Below are positions 1-5,408 of a stretch of 12,043 nucleotides of DNA, piece after piece. The DNA is taken from NCBI GenBank assembly GCA_035507155.1, contig DATJOK010000197.1, positions 1 to 12,043 on the forward strand, written 5' to 3'. The notes under the pieces are model-generated. The model had not been told where the DNA came from and did not search any database. It worked only from the letters and a program-made list of their open reading frames with translations. The number at the start of each line of letters is the position of its first letter. Positions within the stretch are counted from its first letter, which is position 1. This stretch comes from DASZHJ01 sp035507155 (GTDB taxonomy: Bacteria > Pseudomonadota > Alphaproteobacteria > ATCC43930 > CGMCC-115725). The translations under genes were made by a program, and so were the position numbers.

Positions 1-4
1 AGCT

Positions 5-49
5 GTCAGACCGTCGTTCTTCGGCTATAAGCTGAGGACGACGGCTGAC
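5..49. other. Long imperfect hairpin upstream of the tRNA
   Basis: Two arms of about 20 nt face each other around a 3-nt loop (ATA at 27-29). The outer parts are GTCAGaCCGTCGT at 5-17 and ACGACGGCTGAC at 38-49, complementary except for one bulged A at 10. The inner parts are TCGGCT and AGCTGA, with one G-T pair. There is no T-run after the right arm, so it is not a classical intrinsic terminator for rightward transcription. It could be the end of an upstream transcription unit, a REP-like repeat or a processing signal. The window edge prevents seeing what lies to the left. Confidence 0.5.
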
Positions 50-61
50 CGTTGCTGCGAT

Positions 62-138
62 GGGCCTGTAGTTCAGCTGGTTAGAACGCGCCGCTCATAA
101 CGGTGTTGTCGCAGGTTCGAGTCCTGCCGGGCCCACCA
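62..138 (+). tRNA. tRNA with CAU anticodon, probably tRNA-Ile2 (lysidine type)
   Basis: A full 77-nt cloverleaf folds here. The acceptor stem pairs GGGCCTG (62-68) with CGGGCCC (128-134); the D stem is GTTC/GAAC; the anticodon stem is CGCCG/CGGTG around loop CTCATAA; the T stem is GCAGG/CCTGC around TTCGAGT. The discriminator is A135 and CCA is encoded at 136-138. The anticodon CAT is at 96-98. The first acceptor pair is G-C, so this is not the initiator tRNA, which has a mismatch there. CAU tRNAs are either elongator Met or Ile2, whose C34 is changed to lysidine by TilS. Consecutive C4-G69 and C5-G68 pairs are present, which as I recall are TilS recognition elements in E. coli, so I favour Ile2. 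Generic pipelines often label this class tRNA-Met. Confidence 0.9.
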
Positions 139-161
139 GCGCTGGAATGTACATCACAAAT

Positions 162-188
162 TACCTGTGCTGGACATTACAGGTATTT
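162..188 (+). terminator. Terminator-like hairpin after the tRNA
   Basis: Perfect 7-bp arms TACCTGT (162-168) and ACAGGTA (179-185) enclose a 10-nt loop, and the right arm is followed by TTT then GCTTCTT. It lies 24 nt after the tRNA CCA and 34 bp beyond the stop of the leftward SDR gene, so it could serve either transcript. The stem is short and the T-run weak, so the call is tentative. Confidence 0.4.
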
Positions 189-221
189 GCTTCTTAGCTT
201 GCATATGGTCGGTTCGAGCCT

Positions 222-1196
222 TCAGGACGCCGCGCTCAAGGACGGTGCGGAGGAGAAATCGACGCCAGAGACCTTGACGACGGCCTGCCACGCGGCTTCC
301 TGACTGGCGCGATCGTGGAGGTGCGGCTGGCGCTGCACCTCAATCGGGCCTGAGAATTTCCCTTTAGCCGAGGCGAAGAATTGCCCTGAGACGTCGGTTC
401 CGAACTCCGACGCCTGTATGTAGCGACGGGCCGCGGTCTCCGGCGTCTGATTCATGCCGGGAATGAGGTTCACGATGGGAATCATCAGATACCTCAACGC
501 CGGGCCAGCGCTTCGCACCACCTTGGTTGCGGTCGCCCCACCGGGCGAAACAGCGTACACCGCCATGCCGGAGGGTAGCCGGCGCGCCAGAGCCGCGACC
601 CACCAAGCAATAATGAGCTTCGCGTCGGCATATGCATTGTTGGGCACGTACCTCACGTTCGGCCCATTGCGAATCAGGGCTTCCACAGCGGCGGTTCGGT
701 CACCGTGGTGGTATTTGGCCGCGAAGGCTGGCAGGTCGGTGTATTTGAACATGGGCACGCCCCCACGGGCGGGCTCCGCGCCGGCGATAACAATCCGCGC
801 GTTGGGGCTCAGCAGGTTGGCGCGGAGCAAACCGACAGTCAGTTGATGATGGCCGATGAGCGGGGCCTGAGAAGCTTCGATGCCCTCCGCCGTGAGCGCG
901 CGCTTTTTGAAGGGGACCAACCCGGCATTGAGCAGCAGGAAATCGATCGGCTGGCCCCGCTTGACCAGCTCGTCGAGGGCGGACTGGACGCTGGACGGCG
1001 AGTCCAGATCGAGCTCCAGCGGCGTGAAGATTTTTTTCTTGGTCTCAGCCGCGAGTTGAGCAGCCGTTTGCTGGACCGCGCCCAGCCTGCGTCCGGTGAC
1101 GATGACCTGTTTATAGCCCTTGGCGGCGAGCAAGCCGGCTGCCGCATAGCCGAGCCCTGACGTGGTGCCGGTGACGAACGCGAACGAATGCTTCAT
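222..1196 (-). CDS. SDR-family NAD(P)-dependent oxidoreductase
   Basis: 324 aa with a Rossmann fold. The nucleotide-binding TGTTSGLG motif is at residues 9-16, the NAG motif at 90-92, and the catalytic pair Y189xxxK193 in AYADAK. Length is above the classical 250 aa; the extra residues include about 35 between the end of beta-5 and the active-site Tyr, which resembles the extended SDRs annotated as protochlorophyllide-reductase-like or generic dehydrogenases. Oddity: the beta-5 stretch reads RIVIAGAE, so the position normally holding the catalytic Ser appears to be Ala140. The start is ATG at 1196, preceded by AGGAG five bases upstream. It is divergent from the TetR gene at 1322, the usual arrangement for a TetR-controlled detoxifying reductase (inference). 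Substrate unknown. GC is visibly lower than in the genes after 2335. Confidence 0.85.
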   Translation of the reverse strand: MKHSFAFVTGTTSGLGYAAAGLLAAKGYKQVIVTGRRLGAVQQTAAQLAAETKKKIFTPLELDLDSPSSVQSALDELVKRGQPIDFLLLNAGLVPFKKRALTAEGIEASQAPLIGHHQLTVGLLRANLLSPNARIVIAGAEPARGGVPMFKYTDLPAFAAKYHHGDRTAAVEALIRNGPNVRYVPNNAYADAKLIIAWWVAALARRLPSGMAVYAVSPGGATATKVVRSAGPALRYLMIPIVNLIPGMNQTPETAARRYIQASEFGTDVSGQFFASAKGKFSGPIEVQRQPHLHDRASQEAAWQAVVKVSGVDFSSAPSLSAAS

Positions 1197-1251
1197 AGCG
1201 TCTCCTGGTGAAGGTTAAAGCTCGAAAGAACCCCGCGATATGGGAGCCGCC

Positions 1252-1280
1252 TTGTTATTTTCGAACTATCCAGTTATATA
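1252..1280 (+). promoter_or_regulatory. Probable sigma70 promoter of the TetR gene
   Basis: TTGTTA (1252-1257) and TATATA (1275-1280) are separated by 17 bp, a close match to the -35/-10 consensus, and lie 42 bp upstream of the regulator ATG. The 125-bp divergent region is AT-richer than its surroundings. The leftward promoter for the SDR gene should lie in the same region, but I cannot place it with confidence. Confidence 0.5.
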
Positions 1281-1298
1281 TTGCAGACCGAAAAGGTC
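1264..1298. promoter_or_regulatory. Candidate TetR-family operator region with two short palindromes
   Basis: AACT-ATCC-AGTT (1264-1275) sits between the candidate -35 and -10 boxes. GACC-GAAAA-GGTC (1286-1298) sits just downstream of the -10, near the expected transcript start. TetR-family proteins usually repress their own gene and the divergent neighbour from such sites. The arms are only 4 bp each, so each palindrome alone is weak; position is the main support. Confidence 0.35.
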
Positions 1299-1321
1299 GC
1301 AGTCAAGGAGTTTTGAACTAG

Positions 1322-1954
1322 ATGTTTCAGAATACGTCCAGGCCACGGGGACGTCCGCGCAGCTTCGACGAGAGCGACGCGCTGAAAAAGGCGACGCAGG
1401 TGTTCTGGTCGAAGGGCTACGACGGCGTGACGATCGACGATCTGGTCGCCGGGATGGGCGTGGGACGGCCAAGCCTGTATGCCATCTTTGGGGACAAGCG
1501 GGCGATATTCTTGCGCGTCCTCAAGTCGTATGCCGAGGCGAAGGGCGCTCGCGCTGCAAAGGCGCTCCTCTCGCCACAGAGTCTCCGCCACTCGCTCGCG
1601 GCCTTTCTGAGGTATGCCGTCGAAAGTGCGACCGAGAAAGGGTCCGCCCGGGGCTGCCTTCTGATTTGCGTCGCGCCGCTTGTGGACGATGAAGAGGTCC
1701 GGAAGTTCCTGCAAAAGGCGGCCGCGGGCGGTGCTTCGCTGGTGGAAGGTCGTTTCCGAGACGCGATCACCGCCGGAGAAATCCCGTCCGACTTTCCTGC
1801 GACCGAACGCGCGATCCAAGTCACCGATTTTGCCCGTGGCCTGACCATGCGTGCGCTGATAGGCACGCCGCGCAAGACACTCCTGAAAGACGCCGAGGAA
1901 GCGGCCGACTTGGTGCTCCTGTCGCCGCAGAGGGCAGCAGAACAACTGCAATAA
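1322..1954 (+). CDS. TetR/AcrR-family transcriptional regulator
   Basis: 210 aa, the normal length for the family. The N-terminal basic RGRPRSFDE (9-17) leads into a helix-turn-helix at about 37-58 (TIDDLVAGMGVGRPSLYAIF), followed by the GDK that starts helix 4. The rest is the ligand-binding and dimer domain, with the frequent RGCLL motif at 110-114. ATG at 1322 is preceded by AAGGAG at 1305-1310, with a slightly long 11-nt spacing. Its neighbour is the divergent SDR gene 125 bp away, which it most likely represses together with itself until an effector (perhaps an aldehyde, quinone or other xenobiotic) binds. The effector cannot be inferred. Codon choice is less GC-extreme than in the catabolic block to the right. 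Confidence 0.9.
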   Translation: MFQNTSRPRGRPRSFDESDALKKATQVFWSKGYDGVTIDDLVAGMGVGRPSLYAIFGDKRAIFLRVLKSYAEAKGARAAKALLSPQSLRHSLAAFLRYAVESATEKGSARGCLLICVAPLVDDEEVRKFLQKAAAGGASLVEGRFRDAITAGEIPSDFPATERAIQVTDFARGLTMRALIGTPRKTLLKDAEEAADLVLLSPQRAAEQLQ

Positions 1955-2334
1955 TTGGGCGCATCTGGCTCAGGGCCGGATCGGGCTCAACTGTCAAGAC
2001 TGGTAGGGTGCTGCCGTTGGCCCTTAACGAACGCGTTTGAAGGGCCTAGAGATGCAGAGAATCCAGTGCCCAGTTTGACCCCGGTTGGTCCACCACCCTG
2101 CTTCGCGCTGCCTAACTCTTCTTCTTCACTAGGTCGGCGATCTGAATGAGCTCCTGCGCCAGAAACCGCATTCCAGCCTGAAATTTCGTCAAATCGTCGG
2201 CGTGAGCGAGAAAACGGCGTGCGTGAGCGGACCAGTTGCTGCGCCTTGCCATACTACTGCCGCGGGCGTCGCAAGAATCAAACGGGAACTTGCGCATCTA
2301 TTGGCCCTCGAAGGATGTACTGGCCTTCACCCCT
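1955..2334. other. 380-bp gap of mixed composition, mostly without a convincing gene
   Basis: This stretch separates the TetR gene from the ICL-type lyase gene. It is AT-richer than the DNA after 2335. The only coding candidate is the small leftward ORF at 2112-2297. No clear terminator follows the TetR stop. Around 2070-2100 a stretch reading TTTGACCCCGGTTGGTCC vaguely recalls noncoding ends of some insertion sequences, but no transposase or matching inverted copy is seen. The gap marks a composition boundary between the left block and the very GC-rich catabolic block. Confidence 0.4.
2112..2297 (-). CDS. Small hypothetical protein (uncertain)
   Basis: 61 aa if started at ATG 2297, or 46 aa from the internal ATG at 2252. 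I do not recognise the family. The second half is predicted helical and amphipathic (FLAHADDLTKFQAGMRFLAQ, then ELIQIADLVKKKS) with a lysine-rich tail, protein-like in composition rather than the Arg/Pro/Ala runs of spurious ORFs in this window. A GAGGG sequence about 8 bases before the first ATG could be its ribosome-binding site; the inner ATG has none. It lies 37 bp beyond the stop of the lyase gene on the same strand, so it could be cotranscribed. No membrane segment or signal peptide. It may equally be a chance ORF. Confidence 0.3.
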   Translation of the reverse strand: MRKFPFDSCDARGSSMARRSNWSAHARRFLAHADDLTKFQAGMRFLAQELIQIADLVKKKS

Positions 2335-2347
2335 TCACCCCTTCACC
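2324..2347. repeat. Three perfect tandem copies of an 8-mer at the lyase stop codon
   Basis: CCTTCACC occurs three times back to back (2324-2331, 2332-2339, 2340-2347). The TGA stop of the leftward lyase gene (2335-2337) falls inside the repeat and is formed across a unit junction. Confidence 0.85.
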
Positions 2348-3213
2348 GCGTGCCGCTTGTCGAGCGCGTCGAAGTAGTCCTTCTGCACCAGGCGCTGGCG
2401 GTCGGCGAAGCTGGCGATGCCCGGGGTCTTCTCGTCGACGCGGCCGTCGGTCTTGAGGCGCGTCAAGGCGGTCTGCATGCCGGCGACTGCCGCCTGCAGC
2501 GCGACGTTGGCGTAGAGCAGCATGCCCACGCGCATCGCCTTGGCGTCGGCGTGATCGACCGTCGGCGTCTTGCCGCCGATCACCAGGTTCAGCACCTGCG
2601 GCTTGTCGAGGCGCTTCATGATGGTCTCGATCTCGGCGCAGCCCTCTGGCGCCTCGACGAAGGTGACGTCGGCGCCTGCCTCGATGAAGGCCTCGGCGCG
2701 CGCCAGCGCTTCCTCGAAGCCGAGCACGGCGCGAGCGTCGGTGCGGGCGATGATCTGGAAATCGGGATCGCGCCGCGCCTCGACGGCGGCGCGGATGTGC
2801 TCGACCGCCTCGGCGCGCGGCACCACCTCCTTGCCGGAGAAATGGCCGCACTTCTTCGGCATCACCTGGTCCTCGAGCTGGATGCCGTTGGCGCCCGCCT
2901 GCTCGAGGGCGCGCACGGTGTGGTGCACGTTGAGCGCGCTGCCGAAGCCGGTGTCGGCGTCGACGATGATCGGAATCTTGACCGCCTGGCGGATCGCCAG
3001 CGTGTGCTGGACGACGTCAGTCAGGTTGATGAAGCCGAGGTCGGGAATCCCGAAGAAGGTGTTGGAGAGGCCGGCGCCGGTCAGATAGACCGCCTCGAAG
3101 CCCAGATCTTCGATGACGCGCGCGGCGAGCGCGTTGGCAGCGCCCGGCACCAGGAGCGCGCGGCGCTCGGCGAGCTTGGTCCGAAGCTCCAGATTCAGGG
3201 ACTTGTCGATCAT
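2335..3213 (-). CDS. Isocitrate lyase/PEP mutase superfamily lyase (methylisocitrate lyase-like)
   Basis: 292 aa from ATG 3213, the usual length for the family. An upstream in-frame TTG at 3285 would add 24 residues, but ATG has GAGG five bases before it and is where family similarity begins. The fold is an alpha/beta barrel: LVPGAANALAARVIEDLGF near the N-terminus, the metal-binding DADTGFG at 85-91, LEDQ before the gating loop, and KKCGH at 120-124 with catalytic Cys122. The cysteine points to C-C lyase chemistry (2-methylisocitrate, 2,3-dimethylmalate or a related 2-hydroxy-dicarboxylate giving pyruvate or similar plus a dicarboxylate) rather than oxaloacetate decarboxylase or PEP mutase activity, where the Cys is usually absent. 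The gene is divergent from the DAO-family oxidoreductase, not beside prpC/prpD, so a propionate role is not supported. The exact substrate is unknown. Confidence 0.85.
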   Translation of the reverse strand: MIDKSLNLELRTKLAERRALLVPGAANALAARVIEDLGFEAVYLTGAGLSNTFFGIPDLGFINLTDVVQHTLAIRQAVKIPIIVDADTGFGSALNVHHTVRALEQAGANGIQLEDQVMPKKCGHFSGKEVVPRAEAVEHIRAAVEARRDPDFQIIARTDARAVLGFEEALARAEAFIEAGADVTFVEAPEGCAEIETIMKRLDKPQVLNLVIGGKTPTVDHADAKAMRVGMLLYANVALQAAVAGMQTALTRLKTDGRVDEKTPGIASFADRQRLVQKDYFDALDKRHAVKG

Positions 3214-3330
3214 CGTCGCCTCGCGCTGCTCCAGGAGATCCAGGCCGGCGATGCCGGTTCTATCTTTGGTTGTCGGGGCTGGCAATGGCCATGCGGCTCG
3301 CGAGGGAGTGCCCTGTCGTCGCGCCGCATT

Positions 3331-3348
3331 GCTCGCCGCGCGGCGAGC
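3331..3348. promoter_or_regulatory. Perfect 18-bp palindrome upstream of the DAO-family gene
   Basis: GCTCGCCGCGCGGCGAGC is fully self-complementary and lies 40 bp before the GTG start at 3389, in the 175-bp divergent region shared with the lyase gene. Weak boxes TTGCTC (3329-3334) and TTAGAT (3352-3357), 17 bp apart, would put the palindrome in the promoter spacer. It could be an operator, for example for the XRE-cupin regulator encoded nearby, or an RNA hairpin. GC-rich DNA forms such palindromes by chance more often than balanced DNA. Confidence 0.35.
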
Positions 3349-3388
3349 GCGTTAGATAGCGACCGCAGGCTTCGAGTGGGGGTTATCG

Positions 3389-4711
3389 GTGTCGACGCTG
3401 ACTGAGGAGCGGAGGATCGCGTCCGAGCCCTATTGGTGGCGCGCGGCGCCGCTGATGGCGCTGCCGCAGCTGCCGGTGGCCGCGCGCTCGGACGCGGTGA
3501 TCGTCGGCGCCGGCTATACCGGCTTGAGCGCCGCCATCACGCTGGCGCGCGCCGGCCGCTCGGTGCAGGTGTTCGATCGGCAGAAGCCGGGCGAGGGCGC
3601 CTCCAGCCGCAACGGCGGCATCACCAGCGGCAATCTGCGCCCCAGCCTTGCTGAGATGACGGCGAAGTTCGGCGCGGCGCGGGCGCTCGCCATCCAGGAG
3701 GAATCGAAGGCGGCACGCGAGGATCTCTATCGCTTCATCGCCGAGGAGAACATCGACTGCGACTTCAAGCTGGTCGGCCGCTTCAACGGCGCGCTCTCGA
3801 CGGAGGACTACGACCGCCTGGCGCGCGAGGCGGACTGGCTCCGCGACAAGCTCGGCGTCGAGGCCTATGCGGTGCCGCGTAGCGAGCAGCGGCAATACCT
3901 CGGCACCGACTTCTATCTCGGCGGCAGCGTGCGGATGGACATGGGCGGGCTCCATCCGGCGAAGCTCCATGCCGGCATGCTGCGCGTCGCGCTGGAGGCC
4001 GGTGCGGCGATCCACGGCGAGACCGCGGTCTTGGGCATCCGCCGCGAGGGCGAGGGCTACGAGGTGACGACCGCGCGCGGGGTCGTGCGCGCCCGCGACG
4101 TGATCGTCGCCACCAACGGCTACACCGACACCGCCGACCGCTGGCTCCGCCGCCGGCTGGTGCCGGTCCGGAGCCGCATCATCGCGACGGCGCCGATCTC
4201 GCCCAACCTGATGGGCGCGCTGATGCCGCGGCGGATGATGTGCACGGAGACGCGCGAGCTCCACTACTACTACCGGCCCTCGCCCGACGGCACGCGGATC
4301 CTGTTCGGCGGCCGCGACGGCACCATCGCCGGCGAGGCGACCTGGCCGACGCAATCGCTGCAGACCGCGCTCACCGACATCTTCCCGGAGCTCGCCGATG
4401 TCGCCCTCGAGCACAGCTGGTATGGCTACGTGGCGATGAACCGCGACATGGTGCCACGCATCTTCTCGCGCGCTGGCAAGCGCTACGCCGCGGGATACTG
4501 CGGCTCCGGCGTGGTCTGGGCGCGCTGGGCGGGCGCCAAGGCGGCGCGGCAGGTGCTGGGCGAGCAAGGCGGCGCCTCGGCGCTCGACTTCCGGCCGCCG
4601 GGCTACGTGCCGCTCATTGCCGGCAAGGCCTGGTTCATGCCGGCGCTCTTCGCCTGGATGACCCACAAGGACCGGGCGACGCTGAAGAAGCGCCGCGCGG
4701 CCGGCGTCTAG
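3389..4711 (+). CDS. FAD-dependent oxidoreductase, DAO family (PuuB-like amine/amino-acid oxidase)
   Basis: 440 aa, typical for gamma-glutamylputrescine oxidase-like proteins. It shows the N-terminal PYWWRAAP (14-21) seen before the FAD domain in this group, the dinucleotide-binding GAGYTG at 40-45 with Asp63 ending beta-2, and SSRNGG at 72-77. HPAKL at 189-193, ATNGYT at 241-246 and the C-terminal flavin-contacting GYCGSGV at 369-375 complete the pattern. The family oxidises C-N bonds of amines or amino acids to imines, giving aldehyde or keto acid plus ammonia or an amine, usually with oxygen or quinone. The start is GTG, with GGGGG about six bases upstream; the next ATG would remove the conserved PYWW. 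It converges with the XRE-cupin gene with a 7-bp gap and diverges from the lyase. Substrate uncertain: polyamine conjugate, opine or imino acid. Confidence 0.85.
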   Translation: MSTLTEERRIASEPYWWRAAPLMALPQLPVAARSDAVIVGAGYTGLSAAITLARAGRSVQVFDRQKPGEGASSRNGGITSGNLRPSLAEMTAKFGAARALAIQEESKAAREDLYRFIAEENIDCDFKLVGRFNGALSTEDYDRLAREADWLRDKLGVEAYAVPRSEQRQYLGTDFYLGGSVRMDMGGLHPAKLHAGMLRVALEAGAAIHGETAVLGIRREGEGYEVTTARGVVRARDVIVATNGYTDTADRWLRRRLVPVRSRIIATAPISPNLMGALMPRRMMCTETRELHYYYRPSPDGTRILFGGRDGTIAGEATWPTQSLQTALTDIFPELADVALEHSWYGYVAMNRDMVPRIFSRAGKRYAAGYCGSGVVWARWAGAKAARQVLGEQGGASALDFRPPGYVPLIAGKAWFMPALFAWMTHKDRATLKKRRAAGV

Positions 4712-4727
4712 GCGCGCCTCAGCCGGC
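4700..4727. other. Inverted repeat in the 7-bp convergent gap
   Basis: GCCGGC at 4700-4705 and at 4722-4727 flank the perfect 10-bp palindrome AGGCGCGCCT (4710-4719). It spans the stop codons of the two converging genes. It may act as a T-less bidirectional termination or pausing hairpin. The palindromic hexamers are common in such GC-rich DNA. Confidence 0.3.
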
Positions 4728-5339
4728 GTAGACCCACATCACCTCGGCGTCCTCCGGTCCCTCGGAACACCACTTGTGGCCGGTGGAGGCGTCGTAATAC
4801 ATGCTCTCGCCGGCCTCCAGCACCAGCGGCTGGTAGAGCTCGGAATAGACCACCAGCCGCCCGCTCAGCACATAGACGAAGGTCTCGCCGGAGTGGCGCG
4901 CCCACTCCGAATATTCCGTGGGCTTGCGCGCGATGACGCGGGTGCGAAACGGCAGCATCTTCTTGTGCGCGAGATCGGCGGCGAGCCAGAGGTTGCGGCA
5001 GGTCCCGGTGGTCACCGGCACGCCCTCGCCGCGGCGGCTGATGCTGCGCCGGCCGCGGCCGCGGTCCTCCTGCGGATTGGCGAGCAGCGTCACCACGTCG
5101 ATGCCAAAGCCCTTGGCGATCTTGTTGATGCTGGTGAGGGTGGGGGAGAGCTCGCCGCGCTCGATCTTGGAGAGCGCCGAGAGCGAGATGCCCGCCTGCT
5201 GGCTGGTCTGCTCCAGCGTCCAGCCGCGCTCCTTGCGGAGCGCGCGCACGCGGCCGCCGATCTCCACCGGCGCGCTCGGCTCCGCTGGCGCGTCGATGTC
5301 GAGCGGCGCCAGGTTCGCCGATTTGAGTTCGATATCCAT
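4719..5339 (-). CDS. XRE-family regulator with C-terminal cupin domain (PuuR-like architecture)
   Basis: 206 aa. An N-terminal tail is followed by a helix-turn-helix at about 27-87 (GGRVRALRKERGWTLEQTSQ, then ISLSALSKIERGELSPT), a basic linker RGRGRRSISRR, then a cupin_2 barrel at about 125-203 with HSGETFVYVLSGRL (149-162) and LEAGESMYYDASTGHKW (174-190). The cupin binds a small effector, often the catabolic substrate or a product. This architecture is common for regulators of polyamine, amino-acid and opine catabolism. The start chosen is ATG 5339, with AGGGA eight bases upstream; a TTG two codons earlier is too close to that site. It lies between the DAO oxidoreductase (convergent) and the GlcD-like gene (same strand, 65 bp upstream), so it is the best candidate for local control of the locus. 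Confidence 0.88.
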   Translation of the reverse strand: MDIELKSANLAPLDIDAPAEPSAPVEIGGRVRALRKERGWTLEQTSQQAGISLSALSKIERGELSPTLTSINKIAKGFGIDVVTLLANPQEDRGRGRRSISRRGEGVPVTTGTCRNLWLAADLAHKKMLPFRTRVIARKPTEYSEWARHSGETFVYVLSGRLVVYSELYQPLVLEAGESMYYDASTGHKWCSEGPEDAEVMWVYAG

Positions 5340-5379
5340 TCGCAATTCCCTACTGTGCTAAACGCGACCCGCCTGCAAA

Positions 5380-5408
5380 AAAGTCTTGCGCCGCCCTCTC
5401 CCTGTCAA
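5380..5408 (-). promoter_or_regulatory. Possible promoter of the XRE-cupin gene overlapping the preceding stop
   Basis: On the minus strand a perfect TTGACA (5408-5403) overlaps the TGA stop of the GlcD-like gene. At 17 bp the downstream hexamer is GACTTT, a poor -10, followed by a T-run. The -35 match is good and the -10 weak, so read-through from the upstream gene is as likely as a separate promoter. Confidence 0.25.

Noticed and set aside
203..214. Possible attachment-site repeat of the tRNA T-loop (GGTTCGAG)
   Set aside because: Only about 8 bases match and the rest of the tRNA 3' end is absent, so it is too short to be an att site.
2066..2100. Insertion-sequence end resembling IS21-type noncoding DNA
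   Set aside because: The resemblance is from memory only; no transposase fragment, paired inverted repeat or target duplication is visible.
1955..2149. 64-aa plus-strand open frame after the TetR gene
   Set aside because: No ribosome-binding site, low-complexity Pro/Ser composition and no recognisable pattern.
2236..3405. 389-aa open frame on the plus strand
   Set aside because: Antisense to the ICL/PEPM lyase and crosses its promoter region; low-complexity Val/Asp/Arg/Gly composition.
3383..4666. 427-aa open frame on the minus strand
   Set aside because: Antisense to the DAO-family oxidoreductase; His/Arg/Ala-rich without any domain motif.
5371..5390. Intrinsic terminator after the GlcD-like gene (T-run in the minus strand)
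   Set aside because: The only stem before the six T residues has 4-bp arms and a long loop, too weak to call.
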